Positions 47,860 through 60,857 of a stretch of DNA of 64,000 nucleotides are shown here, in pieces (position 1 is the stretch's first letter; each line of letters begins with the position of its first letter). Below the pieces are notes generated by a model. That model saw nothing but the letters and a program-made list of their open reading frames with translations. It was not told the DNA's origin and made no database searches. Location: the NCBI GenBank assembly GCA_965153355.1, contig OZ231127.1:78492001-78556000 (forward strand), in the 5' to 3' direction. The position numbers and the translations under genes are program-made. This stretch comes from Flaccisagitta enflata (Eukaryota > Chaetognatha > Sagittoidea > Aphragmophora).

Positions 47860-48437
47860 TTTTTTTTCTGGGGGCAAAACATAGTGTTTTTGTTTTTTGT
47901 AAATAAATGTAGTGTGGTGACGGGAACAGTATCAAACTAAAAGAAATGAACGTGAGTAGTTTTAGTACGATTGGTAATGGTGGCAGATGGTGTCATCGAG
48001 GAGAAACCCTGAAGATTAGGATAGCTGACAATTCAGCTTAGCCTTGGACGGGTTTCTCCATACTGCCTAAAAGTCACGTTATTCTCGGATCGAAGTTGTA
48101 ACTTGTAAGAATCAAATGAAGAATGAAATGGACAGTTTTGAACACGCCCGTCAACAATTGACACGAACTTCATTTAAAAGTCAAGTGTTGAAAGTCAAGT
48201 GTTCAAAATCTCATTAATAAGTGGGATATATTCGATCGAATCGAGAGCACGCGTGTATGTTGGAAAGAGTAGGAAAGTGGTCGTTGGAAAATGACAACAA
48301 AAAAGTGCCTTCATTCTTTGCCACATTTTGATGAGTCGTGATAGAAAAGAACCATATTGATTCTAACATCTATAGGAATGGTCACCCAAACAATCGGACA
48401 TTTGTACAAAATCACAATAGTGCTTTTAACTCATTTC
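47860..48437. other. Unique sequence between a TC array and a Y-prime element
   Basis: Nothing recognised beyond short GTCAAGTGTTGAAA repeats near 48180. Confidence 0.5.
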
Positions 48438-48654
48438 AGTGGCGCACACGCAACTCTATAAGAAGTTTTTACCGTCCGTCGGTCTGTCCACCCGTTGGTC
48501 CATCGGTATTGCATGAGTCGAAAAGTGAAAAAACGAGCGTTTTAGACGTTTTTCTTAAGTGTGTGTGTTGGTGAGGGGGCTTGGGGTGTGGATGGGGGTC
48601 GGATGCTCCTGCCCACCCGTCGGCAACGATATTGTGACCCCGCGTCAATTGTTA
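48438..48654 (+). mobile_element. Y-prime hairpin element
   Basis: Head AGTGGCGCACACGCAACT (partly mutated stem); GTCCGTCGGTC array; GGGGTGTGGATGGGGG; site GTCGGCAACG; final hairpin GTGACCCCGCGTCAA then TTGTTA. Confidence 0.78.
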
Positions 48655-49210
48655 CCATCATAAATGGTGCGCTTGGTGATGGTCTTTGTAGCAGAGGCTG
48701 CAAGTGTGTCTAGGGCCAGGGGTTCTCAGCCTGTATTTTTCTTAACTACACAACGATGATTTTGATCTTTAGTTTAGCAATTATGACATACGGCTGCATT
48801 AAAAATTTATCCAGTGCAGTGTAATGTTGGGACGGGTGAAAGACTGAACCAAAACAAGTTGACCAACCGCGACACCAAGGACTAAAACCCTCGCCCATCC
48901 TGCTAGGAACCAATCAACCCATTAATGCACTAAGAAGCAATTACTTACTCCAGCGACTGGGACACTGGGGACCCTTTCCTACCCTACATCCTAGTAGCCT
49001 GTATATTTATAATAAACCCACGACCACTCACTCCACCAGGAAATGAAGTCATAAGAATGATGAAATCACCCGTGAAAGAAAATGACATCTCCCAAAAAGA
49101 AGGTGACATCCTGATCACCGCATGAAAAACCAGTCGCCCAAGGGCAATATGTGGTTAGCGATACCTGTTGCCATGCTTTGCATGGTTGTGAATCGGAATG
49201 AGAGGAAGTA

Positions 49211-49590
49211 GGGCAGTCGCCTCAAAGGGGACCAAGTCATGTAGAACACAGAGCTCTGTCGGAGGGACTTTGGTTCGCACGTTCGTTCATCCGTCCGTCC
49301 CCCCAGGCCCTCTCAGGCCTGAAATCTACCCTCTCAGGCCTGAAATATGCCCTCCGAGGCCTTGAATCTAAGAGGGCAGACTTAAGGCCTGTGAAAGCAG
49401 ATTTCAGGCCTGAGAGGGCAGATTCATGCCCTGAGAGGGCAAATTTTAGGTCTGAGAGGGCAGATTTCAGGCCTGAGAGAGCAGATTTCAGGCCTGAGAG
49501 GGCTTTGAGGGGGGACAAACAAATAAACGAATGAATGAACAAAAGTCCCCCTGTGCTCTAGAGGATTTCGTCCCCTTTGTGCTGCTGCCC
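49211..49590. mobile_element. Family C element with 21-bp palindromic minisatellite, duplicon B
   Basis: Counterpart of 9751-10130. Confidence 0.78.
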
Positions 49591-49821
49591 AAAAAAGCAA
49601 GTGGCATCTCATTGGTCATGAAGAGCGGGAAATGACGTGTTAATTAGAACCAAGTGATCCGCAGTCAAGTTTATTCAATCGAAAACCGAGTCTTGGGGGG
49701 AGAAAACCAGAAACTGTGGATTTGAAAACCATTAAAATGCTCGATATTGATGGGATGTAATGTATCAAATATTGCCATGGAAAAAAGTGTTGATCATTGA
49801 AAGTTGAAACCCTGGGCTAAG

Positions 49822-50336
49822 TACAGTAGATCTCGTCTAGACTTGAGATATTGGGGGCAAGCATTGAAGAAAGACAATTGAAGGTAGGAGAGTGATACTT
49901 GGATCATAGATTAATCGTCAGTAATCAAAGGATGCTTAATTCCCCATGATAGTTGGTTGCCATGAAATACATTTCCATGTATTCTCGCTAAAACATCAAT
50001 ATTTTGAAAAAAACTTTTTTGAGGGAACATTGCTCCAAATCAAATTTGCTACAACTTTTGAACCATATCTTCTGTAAGAATGCTGCTCGTTTAGCGGTTA
50101 CTAGGGAGCATCACAGGGTTGTCGCACACAGATATGCTCCATAGCAACGGCAAAACGAATAATATTCTTACACACCATATTGAGGGAAAGTTATAGCAAA
50201 CCTGATTATAAGCAATGTTCCCTTAAAAATCTCTTGAAATATTGATATTTTTAGCGAGAATACAAAGGAATTTGTTTCCATGACAACCAATTGTCATACC
50301 AAACATCAGTCCCCTAGCTTCATTTCTCTTCCCACT
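49822..50336. mobile_element. Palindromic MITE, copy in duplicon B (right end lost)
   Basis: Counterpart of 10356-10866 with the same degenerate right end, so loss of that end predates the duplication. Confidence 0.8.
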
Positions 50337-50609
50337 GTAGCTACTTGCTAGAAAAAAATAAACCAATAAAAAAGTTAATTTCATGATTATAATTATTGTT
50401 TGTAAGTGATAAAACATTCTCTGATTTACGTGCAATGATCTTTGCATTCTATTAGAATGAAGGGCCATCTATTAGAGGTGGCTTGAAATAGTGGATTGTG
50501 CCCTAGATTGCTCTGTTATTTTGGTGTTTGGAAAAGCGACGATTTAACGATAACCATCCAAACGTGTGTTGCCTCTAGGCTTACAACCTCAACCTAATCG
50601 TCACTTTGG

Positions 50610-50646
<37 letters not shown>

Positions 50647-50818
50647 CGAGAGCGAGAGCGAGAGCGAGAGAGAGAGAGAGATGGAGATGTTGACAACAAT
50701 GACAACCCCCTGAGAGGTGATTGGAGTCACTGCGTTCTGTCCTCTAATTCAATTCTATCTTTATATAAATTCTTGACTGGTTACAAATTTTCTTTTAGGC
50801 TATTTTTTTAATCCTTTT

Positions 50819-51170
50819 TGGGCAGCGGCCTCAAAGGGGCTGATGACCTATGCTTTCACACAGGAGAAATTTCTCCTCCTCCTTCTCCTCCTTCTCCTCC
50901 TTTGCCTCGAGGCTCAAATCTCAGTCTCGTAGTTCAGATCCTAGCCAGGAGGCTCAAATCCCAGCCTGGACGCTCGAATCCCAGCTTGGATGCTCAGATC
51001 CCAGCCTGGAAGCTCAAATTCCAGCCTCAAGGCTCAAATCCCAGCCTCAAGGCTCCAATCCCAGCCGCAAGGCTCCAATCTCAGCCTCAAGGCTCAAATC
51101 CCAGCCTCAAGGCTCCAATCCCCGCCTCAAGGCTCCAATCCCAGCCTCAAGGCTCCAATCCCAGCCTCAA
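50819..51170 (+). repeat. Family C start plus GGCTCCAATCCCAGCCTCAA minisatellite (copy B only)
   Basis: GGGCAGCGGCCTCAAAGGGG and CTATGCTTTCACACAGGAGA, then about 13 units of roughly 20 bp. There is no right-hand family C end. It lies just left of the Tc1-like composite. Confidence 0.82.
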
Positions 51171-51264
51171 TTTTAAAGAAAGCATTATTAATCGCTTACC
51201 AAGCTCTATACAGTCAGTGGACAAAACGATATATGTAGATATGTCAACACCATGAGATCTTTTT

Positions 51265-51714
51265 GTGGCTAATTTTCCGACCTTCAGGGATCATATCTAC
51301 AGAATATACCCTCGAGACTTAGAGATAAAATTAGAATCTAACAATACTCTAGAATTAACATACCTTGACTTAAAGATTAAATCAGAAAATTCTATACTTA
51401 ATTTTTCTGTCTATGATAAGCGTGATGACTTTTCATTTGATATAGTTAATTTCCCATTCATAGACAGTTGTATACCCAAAAAGTCGGCATTGGGAGTTTT
51501 CTATAGTCAATTGATAAGGTATGCACGTCTTTCATCAAAATATGCAGATTTTTTGATTAGAAGCAATTTATTAGTTATTAAACTAATGACCCAAGGCTAT
51601 AGAAATAATGAATTGAAAAAATTAACATCAAGATTTTTTAGAAACAAACAGGATATTTTGACAAAATATAATATTCCTAATTTGGAAGATTTTTTAAAAA
51701 GTGTATTTCACTAA
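51265..51714 (+). pseudogene. Reverse-transcriptase C-terminal fragment (retroelement remnant)
   Basis: An open frame of about 149 codons from GTG, with no natural ATG start, so it is a 5'-truncated piece. It includes TYLDLKI, then VYDKRDDFSFDIVNFPF, then GVFYSQLIRYARLS and a QGYRNNELKKL segment. To my recollection this order is typical of the region just downstream of the catalytic Asp-Asp motif in a widespread animal retroelement reverse transcriptase, and I cannot name the clade securely. The catalytic palm and any endonuclease are absent. The frame ends TTTCACTAA and is followed by AT-rich sequence. The AT-rich codon use fits old retroelement DNA. It starts only a few bases inside the Tc1-like TIR, so it was truncated on or before capture. 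Confidence 0.72.
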
Positions 51715-52980
51715 TTTTTTTAGTGGGAGACTATGAGAATCTTTTGACCTACTTGTCGCAGACCATAGTCAAACACCGCTAATTTAACAAAGGAGGAAGG
51801 AGTTTACAATAACGCCCCTCAATTTTTCAATTTTAGTAATATTAGTAAAAATAATTAATGAGGAAGGAGTTTACAATAACGCCCCTCAATTTTTTTATGT
51901 ACTTTTTGCATAATATTGATAAAATAGCAATTTTTAAAAAATAAAAAGAAATTTTTCCTATAATAAAAGGTTTTGAAAATGATTGGGAAAAACATTATTT
52001 CTTAATGATATCATAGTGCTTTCCTGGTGATTTTCAAAATCTCTTCAAACCATGCAGTGAAGGACACTTTTGAAGTAAGTGTGCCCCACCTGTACTTGGG
52101 TCTTGGAGATTATATACATATATATAAATTTATATATATGTATATATGAGGCGAAACCCTTTTTTGGGTACAGGACTCCAACTGATGACCAGAAGCTGGG
52201 TGGTTTGTTGTATTATTAATTATATTTTCAAAAAATTTTTTATTCTTTTTTTTGGACATGTACAAAAACTTTTTACCCCTCATGGTGACCTATCATCCCA
52301 TGATATATCTTCTCTGAAGATGAAGGCTTTTTCCCTTTAATCACTAAGAAATGAAAATAACCTTAACCAAATATAGTAGAAATTCACCCATATCCCACCC
52401 CCCTAATAGATTTAAGGGACTCAACTGGGGGAATGCGGACACCTGGCCCCCCTTTTTTCTATTGGGTAAAATTTTAACCAATTTTGGGCTGAGTTGATGA
52501 TCCCGATCAATGCCAGAAGACAGCTCTAACAATACCCTTACCCTAAAATAAATTGTATCTCATAAATTACACTAAAAAAGTTTTTAAGATAGAAAAAATA
52601 TGATACATTTAGTAAAAAGTATATACCTAAGGAATTTTGATAGTGTTTCAAAAAACCATATTTTAGGTATGTATGTGTATGTAATGGAAGCTTACACTAT
52701 ATAAATGTCCATATTCTTTTCAATTTTTCTTTAGATTTTTATTTTGATTTTGGTAATTGTATGAGTTTTTTCTAGGATGAATTGTTGCACATGTCACAGA
52801 GTAAAGATATTTTATTTTGAAGAAATATTTCAGTACACTGAAATATTTCAGTGGGGTGAAATCAGAAAATTTCAGCAGGCTGAAATATTTCAACAGGATG
52901 AATTATCTTAGCAGAGTGAAATATTCAAATGAAATAAAATCATGATATCATATCATTCAAAACTTCAACTTATGACATTG

Positions 52981-53478
52981 TACAGTAGATGTTGTTTAGA
53001 TTTGGAATTATGGGGGCCCTTATATCCTAACTACCATTTGTGCCAATAAAATGAAATTGTTTGTATAATGCTTATGTTCTATTAAGGTATGGCAGCTTTG
53101 GGAATAAATTTTTTTTTGAATCTACTAGATCAAAATCCCTCCATTGAAACAACTGCCAAAATTGGTCTAGTGGTTAACTCACTTAACTTCAAATCTATCT
53201 TAGTCAGTTTATATGTTTAAAGGTTCCAGATTTGAATCCCAGGCTGGTTTTGCAATTAAAGCAAATTGATGAAGCTGAAATTCTGCCATAAAAGTGATTG
53301 ATCTTAATACTTTAAACTAAAAGTTAATTTTTGTTAAGTATGCACGTATGCCACAGGGGGATGCCATACCCCATTGTCAACCCTTTAGGGTCAATACAAT
53401 ACACCAGCAAAATATCATTGTACTGATGCTCAGGTTTTGAGCTCCCCGTATTTCCCAGTCTAGACGACATCTACTGTA
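52981..53478. mobile_element. TA-flanked short inverted-repeat element, 498 bp
   Basis: Ends TACAGTAGATGTTGTTTAGA and the complement TACAGTAGATGTCGTCTAGA. It sits inside the 52789-53676 inverted-repeat unit, giving three nesting levels. The TIR start is related to that of the 5468-6036 element (CAGTAGATCTCGTCTAGAC). It contains a possible tRNA-like promoter region at 53160-53245. Confidence 0.75.
53160..53245 (+). ncRNA. Possible tRNA-derived (SINE-like) polymerase III promoter remnant
   Basis: TGGTCTAGTGGTTAA resembles an A box and GATTTGAATCCCAGG resembles a B box, but the spacing of about 60 bases is longer than usual for a tRNA. I could not fold a full cloverleaf with confidence. It may be a degenerate tRNA-derived SINE head or coincidence. 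Confidence 0.3.
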
Positions 53479-54270
53479 TAGATAATGAAATAAACTGCAT
53501 GTTTTAGTCTGTTTAAAATTCTATATCTGATCTCATTGAAATATTTCACTCTGCTGAGATATTTCATCCTGTTGAAACATTTCAGCCTGCTGAAATTTTC
53601 TGATTTCACCCCACAGAAATATTTCAGTATACTGAAATATTTCTTTAAAATGAAATATCTTTACTCTGTGAAATGTCTCATAGTGTTGACATATCTACAT
53701 ATATCGTTTTGTCCACTGACTGTATAGGAGGCTGTGTCCGTAGGTTGGTAACGCAACATTTTGAGTGACACGAAATCGACTGAAATCATAATTTTGTGAA
53801 ATAACTTAGCCTAATTTGCCATTGAAGTTTGTGGTCTCATTATTTGCTATTTCTGTACTTCGCTACAAACTTACTTGTGAATAAACATCATATTAAGGCC
53901 CCTGCCCAGCCACATGAAAGCCCAGCCCACCCACACGCGTTCCCTTTCACCCGCATTGCTTTCGCTGCCTTCTAATTGACCGTATATCCTTGCCTTGTTT
54001 GCATAACCTCCCCTGTCTAGCACAGCTCAGCCACACGCATGTTTCGTAGTTTCCATAGTTTTCAAGAGTTCGCGCTAAAAATTGACAACGATTGGGCAAG
54101 CTATTTAAAGAGGGCGGAGTTATAGGAAAACCAGTTAATCCGTCGCAAGAAACACCTAACAACGGCTTAATTACCTTTCAAACGCAAACCCGTTCTTTTT
54201 TCTACGTCATTTCTCTTTCTTCTGCGTCATTGTTTTTCCCGTGTTTGTTCCAGACGGGTTCGTTTACTCG

Positions 54271-54446
54271 TACAGTTGAACCCCGCTTTAACGAATATCA
54301 AAAGACTAACAAATTTATTTTAAGCAGATTTCTGATATTGTCATTGATAGAAAATAAAACAATTGACATGTGGACACTAAGATTCTTTATCCGTTATACG
54401 GGGATTTCCTTCATTTTTGGGTCCGATATAGCAGGGTGTAACTGTA
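54271..54446. mobile_element. pogo/Tigger-like MITE, duplicon B
   Basis: Counterpart of 16903-17078, with a few substitutions. Confidence 0.7.
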
Positions 54447-54511
54447 AATCTGTAATTACACGCGTTCATGACTCATGGGTTTTCCTGTCTTAGCTTTGCG
54501 TTTGTCCTTGC

Positions 54512-54749
<238 letters not shown>

Positions 54750-55063
54750 TGCTATGTGACTTTGTTTTTGCGTGAAGTGCTCGTGGACCATGAAAACACA
54801 GCTTAAACTTTCAGGAACAGCAATTTGATGTTATCTCAGTTCAAGATTATAATGATTTCACGGAGACAAATGAAATGGTTAAAAAGCATGCTGAGCGCAA
54901 AGAACGGACAATCAGATTGACAAGTACACCGATCAAAATCCGCTGGTGCGTCTAAAGACAGAGGAAAAAACGATATAGGGCCGATATTTTAAATCAAATA
55001 ATTGAATATTTGACGGTTTTTCTGTTTGCTCATTTGTCGCCTTATCGAAACAATCTTTCTCGC

Positions 55064-55296
<233 letters not shown>

Positions 55297-56341
55297 TTCA
55301 CTCTGATTTGCACGGGAATTATTCGTCAAATCACTCCATTAACAAGAAAGTGAGAATTGATCGTTTTTGTGATCTAAGAACCTCTTGAAGCCGTCACTTA
55401 CCCGTCACTTACCCGTCACTTACCAACAAAGGAAAAAAAAGAGGTCAAACAAATGGAAGCGATTTCCTTGTCGCATGTTGACATTCCCATGCGCAATATC
55501 AGTATGATTTGCGTCAAAGCCATCAATGCCTGTAAACATGTCTGTCTCTTTCTGTCTGCCCGTCTGTCTAATATTTTATTCCAGCCTCGAGAGCCAAATT
55601 TCTGGCCTGACGCCCAAACCTTATCATGAGGTTTCAAATGATTTCTTCAAGGATTAACTTGAAGCCACAAGACCCAAATTTCAGCCTTAAGGCCCAAATT
55701 CTAGCCTCAAGGCCTAAATCTTAGCCACAAAGCCTTTATCTCAACCTCCAGGCCTGAATCTTAACCGCAAGAGCAGAATCAGTTCAGAGCACTAAGGCCT
55801 GAGGCCACAAACATTACCGAAGAGTCCCAATGAGTCAAAGAATAGGTTTTCAGGTCCATCGGGGCCCCTACCACTGCCCCTGCCCCTCACACGATATTAT
55901 CACTACGTACACTAACTCGGGGGCGTCGGGTATCGCAATTATCTAACGCTTTTGCGACTATTGCAGTTTTCTTGATACATTCAAGATTTTTGGGACCTAT
56001 AGAAACGGCAGAAAAAAAGTATGGAAATAATTTTTCTTTTTTCAAGGAAACGATTGAATATTGGAGATGCAAAAACGGTCACATGAACAGAATGATAAAG
56101 AAAAATCCTCCATGGTTCGAAAATTAAACAAATTTATGATTCACGCAGATGTTTAACTTTAGAAAATCATACTTAAACCATCCATCGCTTTTAGCCTCAA
56201 TCCCCTTCTCCCCCCTCCCCTTCCAAGGTTCACCACTTTTCAATCTCCCATTACATCTGCCTTCTCAATCTCTCTCTCTTTTCCCCGTTTCTCCTTTCTT
56301 TCTCTTTCTCTCTCTCCTTCTCTTGCTCTTTCTCTTTCTCT

Positions 56342-56422
<81 letters not shown>

Positions 56423-56423
<1 letters not shown>

Positions 56424-57178
56424 TCTTTTTAGTCGCGTGCAACGCGACTCTACACCCCGCTATGTCGGTCGGTTGGTCGGTCGGTTGGTCGGTTGGTCCC
56501 CTTTTGGGCAGCGGCCCCGAAGGGGTCAATGACCTATGCTTTCACACATATGGGGAATTTTCTCCTCCTCCTTCTTCTCCTTCTTTGTCTCCCCCTCAAA
56601 GCCCAGCCTCAAGGCCCAAATTCCAGTCTCAAGGCCCAAATCCCAGTTTCGAGGCCCAAATCCTAGCATCAAGGCCCAAATCCTAGCCTCAAGGCCTAAA
56701 TCCTAGCCTCAAGGCCCAGATTCCAGCCTTGAGGCCAAAATCTCAGCCTCGAGGTCCAAATCTCAGTTTAGAGGGCAAGGTCCCAGACTCCAGGCTAGGA
56801 TTTGGGCCTTGAGGCTAGGATTTGGGCCATGAGGCTGGGATTTGGGCCTCGAGACTGGAATTTGGGTCTTGAGGCTGGGATTTGAGGGGGGATGGAGGGG
56901 GAGAAGAAGGAGGAGGAGTAAATTCCCCATATGTGTGAAAGCATAGGTCATCGACCCCTTTGGGGCCGCTACCCTGCTTCCCCTTCAACTTCAAGCCCAA
57001 ACTACTTAGGCAGGGCACGGGTACCGCTGACCATCTAACGCTTTTGCGACTATTTACTTTCTCGGCGTTTTTGAGCTTTTTGAGCATACAGCTCCTGCCC
57101 AGATGCCCTAGTGACCTTCTCCAGCACTGCTCCTGCCTACCCACACGCGACTAGGGTAGTCGTGTATCCGGCCTTGTT
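56423..57178 (+). mobile_element. X element carrying a complete family C unit, duplicon B
   Basis: Head GTCGCGTGCAACGCGAC, GGTC/GGTT array, family C unit (56506-56974), GGGTACCGCTGACCATCTAA, GGCGTTTTTGAGC. Tail CCACACGCGACTAGGGTAGT and GTGTATCCGGCCTTGTT. It shows family C as a module inside an X element. Confidence 0.83.
56506..56974. mobile_element. Family C element with CAAATCCCAGCCT minisatellite, duplicon B
   Basis: GGGCAGCGGCCCCGAAGGGG...GACCTATGCTTTCACACATA at the left and its complement at the right, a TIR of about 75 bp. The minisatellite flips orientation near 56790. Confidence 0.85.
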
Positions 57179-57230
57179 TTCTTTTTCCATTTAATCACAA
57201 AAGTTCCAGATGTTCTTCTCTGTCTAGCTA

Positions 57231-57357
<127 letters not shown>

Positions 57358-57829
57358 TTCCATTTCTGCCCATCTTCTCAAACAAAAAAAAAAACCTTCT
57401 TCATCATCGCTGCGCACACGTCTGCGCAGAGAAACAACAAACACAAACTAATCTTTCTGTCTCAACTTAAATATTTAAGAAAGAAATTTTAGCGCAATGT
57501 CGTGAGTCTGTGCCGAAAGAAACAGACGTAAAAAAACACATGTCTAGCGGTTATTTTCCCCTTTTCTCCACTTATCCTTTTTGCTTCTCCCCCCCCCCTC
57601 CGTCATTTAAGTATACTTTCATGGTAATAGATTTCTCATTTGAATATTCAGATGTTGAGTTGTATGCTTTCATTTATTCATGCCCTCCTTTTCTTTTCCT
57701 AATTCTATTATTTTGGAAACAAATTATTTGATGCCAATAAAAGCTGACAAATAAATGATAATAAATCATGGATGAGCCTCGATTGCTACCTTCTATTTCT
57801 CTGTCTGTTTCTGTTTCTATGTCTGTCCA

Positions 57830-58047
<218 letters not shown>

Positions 58048-58252
58048 TTCTACCTTCTCACTTCTTTTTCTGGGACTTTGAAATGTAAAATTGAAAAATG
58101 GTTGATGTAAAGTGTGATGAATGCTATTTGAATGGATGAAAATCAGAATGTAAACAGAGAGTAAACAAATCGCCTCGAGCATTAAATGAGAATGCCAGCT
58201 GGGTTGCATCTTTTTTTCGTTTTTGTTTTCATTCTTTCATTTTTTTCTCTCG

Positions 58253-58338
<86 letters not shown>

Positions 58339-58368
58339 CTCTTTCTTTCTTTCTTTCTTTCTTCCTTA
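58253..58368 (+). repeat. (TTTC)n, duplicon B
   Basis: One CTCT interruption near 58339. Confidence 0.97.
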
Positions 58369-58490
58369 CTTTTCGTTCTTTCTTTTCCTCTCCATTTTAG
58401 ATTTTTCAATCGTATATTCTTCTTTTTCTGTTCTTCACTTACACAGTATTTTGTTTCTGCTTGATAAATCTTTCCTTAACTTTTTTCTTT

Positions 58491-58649
58491 TTTTTAGTTG
58501 CGGACACGCAACTCTATAAGAGGCTTTGTCCGTCCGTCCGTCCGTTGGTTGGTCGGTCCGTCGGTGAGCACGAGTCGAAAAGAGTGAAAACGCGCATTTC
58601 CGCCCCTGCCCACCTGTCCGCAACTGGTGGCTGTGTATCCGGCTTTGTT
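58491..58649 (+). mobile_element. Y-type hairpin element present only in duplicon B
   Basis: Inserted in a T-run: head AGTTGCGGACACGCAACT, GTCCGTCC array, tail GTCCGCAACTGGTGGCTG, end GGCTTTGTT. Copy A reads straight from the T-run into AAGTTTCCGAG near 22605, so this is an occupied/empty pair with no visible target duplication. Confidence 0.85.
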
Positions 58650-58675
58650 AATATTCCGAGATTAACATTAAACAA

Positions 58676-58849
58676 AACAAGGCCGGATACACGGCCCATA
58701 CCAGTTGCGGACGGGTGGGCTGGGGCGGAAATGCGCATATTTCCAATTTTCGACTCGTGTCCACGGACGGACCAACGGAGGGACCAACGGACGGACCGAC
58801 GGACGGACGGACAATGCCTCTTAAAAAGTTGCGTGTCCGCAACTAAAAA
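58676..58849 (-). mobile_element. Y-type hairpin element (minus), duplicon B
   Basis: Counterpart of 22631-22803, with the pairing site CAGTTGCGGAC intact. Only about 27 bp separate it from the 58491-58649 copy, giving two inverted Y elements. Confidence 0.85.
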
Positions 58850-59940
58850 GACGACGCTGAACCTACAAATCATCAATTTAGATCCTTTAATTTTGTGGAA
58901 AAGTGAAATAATGATGAGGATCTGAGATAATGAAAATTGCTACTCTCAAAGTCTAAGCGTCTCTGTTTAAAATGAAGATGCATCTCTCTCTTCTACTTTA
59001 AAAGCCGAGATCGTGAAAAAAAACTCAAATAAAAATCAAAGCTAGAATCTGAAAAAGAAGAGAGACACCAAGTTTATCATCTTTAATTCATGACAAGATA
59101 AATCCGAGAGGAGATACGAGATATATGCTTTCAAACTGTTTTAAATGGTATTGATGCTATCCAGAGCATCTTTTTTTTCCAGGCGACCCACAGCCAGAAT
59201 GCAGATCTTTTCTTTGCCGACTTTTTAAAGAAAATCAACATGAGCATTCCCTGTTGTGTGGGTTGTGATATTTTTGCGCCTTTTTCCCAATCTTATGTTC
59301 ATATTCTCATACCCACGTTTTGTTAGGATCTAACAATTCAATATGTCATGTTCATGATATGGAATTCACACTCTAAAGCCAACAGCAGAGACATGATGTA
59401 GGCGAGTAATAAGCTAAGATATATAGTAACGATCAGAGGGTACAGTTGAGCATCGCTGGAGCGCACCCGCTGTAAAGGCACGCCCGCCTATAAAGCATAC
59501 AGCACGCAGCCCATAAGAGATTTTGGAGTGATTTCTACAATAAGACAGATTCACTATAAGGCATGATCTTGCTTGGTCCCTTGGCCTGCGTTCTGTCAAC
59601 GACTAAAATCTGAAATGAAAGAAATTGATGTTGAGTTTGATGGAGCGATGGTGGTTATATGCAGATTTATACACGATCAACATACTTACCCAGTCTGATA
59701 CTTACCTGTATATGTATAAATTGTATGAATTGTCTTAATATTTTGTGGATGAAGGCTATTGACAGTACTTCATTGGGTTTCGATGATCATTTTAACAAAT
59801 CTTTGAAACAAGTTTCTAAAAAGACCAAAAAAATGGAAAAAAAGACAGTCTGAAGGCGGAGTCTAAGGCACCCCAGGAAGGAGGAGGCGGGATTGTCAAG
59901 AAAGGAAAAAACTAAAAGAGAAAAGCGAGGGGAGAAGGGA

Positions 59941-60065
59941 AACAAGGCCGGATACACAGCAAGACAGTCGCGGACGGTTGGGCAGGGGCCGTAAGGCAAA
60001 AATGGCTTGCAACTCGAGGATATTTGCGACGGCCTGATACACCGACCGACGGACCAACCGACAAG
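59941..60065 (-). mobile_element. X/Y tail-side fragment (minus), duplicon B
   Basis: Counterpart of 24152-24275. Confidence 0.65.
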
Positions 60066-60301
60066 ACACGTCGCTGGCTACATTCCTTCGCTCCCACCGC
60101 TCGCACTACACCACTCACTCCAATCACTCCACTCACTCGCGATACAGCGCTCTTCCTCACTATGCTCATTCACTCTACTCATGGGCTTGCTCACTTTGCT
60201 CACTCTCTCATAGAATGGTTGAAATTTGTAAATATGTGTTCACGCTGCAAACTCAATTAACGGGAATAATCGCGATTTTTGTCTTTACTGGAAACACGCC
60301 C
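60066..60301. mobile_element. Family W fragment, duplicon B
   Basis: Counterpart of 24276-24510; its terminus GGAAACACGCCC is closer to the family consensus. Confidence 0.6.
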
Positions 60302-60494
60302 AAAAAAGAGGAAGATGAAAAGAGGAAATCCTTTGAAAAGACGATGATAAGAAAAAGCGACACGAATTGGCCGACATTTTGTCTTTCTTCCTTTGTCTCT
60401 TTTTCATGTCGTTTTTCAGGTTGAAATTTCGCGATCACTCCCACTTTTACTCCCTTTTTCCTTTGCTGTTTTTTCCACTTTTACTCCCTTTTTT

Positions 60495-60857
60495 GGGCAG
60501 CGGCCCCAAAGGGCCGATGTTTTGTAGGACACAGGGGTAAACCATTACGTACATCTGTCCATCCGTCCGTCTGTCCATCCCCCCCAGGTTGTCAAGCCTC
60601 AAATTCCCATTGAATAACATGGAAAATTGAAAAAATGCAAACTTCCCAATGAATGACATGGAGAAATGATGAAAAATGAAAAAAATTTGAAATTCCCATT
60701 GAGTAACATGGCAAAATGATGAGAAATTTTAAAAAATGCGAAACTCCCATTGAATATCATAGAAAGTTGCTGCAAAGGCCTCAAACATGCCCTCTCAGGA
60801 TGCGTAAACATTCACCCCTGTGTCCTACAGGACATCGGCCCTTTGGGGCCGCTGCCC
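60495..60857. mobile_element. Family C element with CCCATTGAATAACATGG minisatellite, duplicon B
   Basis: Counterpart of 24707-25070. Confidence 0.85.

Larger units (their letters stand above)
52789..53676. mobile_element. Nested inverted-repeat unit (about 145-bp arms)
   Basis: Left arm 52789-52933 and right arm 53533-53676 are near-perfect reverse complements. Each arm is built from repeated GAAATATTTCAG-type motifs, which are themselves partly palindromic (TGAAATATTTCA). It lies inside the Tc1-like composite, and its right arm abuts the right Tc1-like TIR. No clear target duplication was found. Confidence 0.75.
51209..53724. mobile_element. Tc1-like TIR composite element, 2516 bp
   Basis: Terminal inverted repeats of about 50 bp with one mismatch, beginning TACAGTCAGTGGACAAAACG. 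TA target duplications at 51207-51208 and 53725-53726; copy A has the unoccupied site near 16351. The TIR start resembles the published C. elegans Tc1 terminus in pattern. Instead of a transposase, the element carries a reverse-transcriptase fragment directly inside the left TIR and a nested pair of smaller inverted-repeat units near the right TIR. Cargo acquisition by a non-autonomous Tc1-like vehicle is an inference. Confidence 0.85.
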
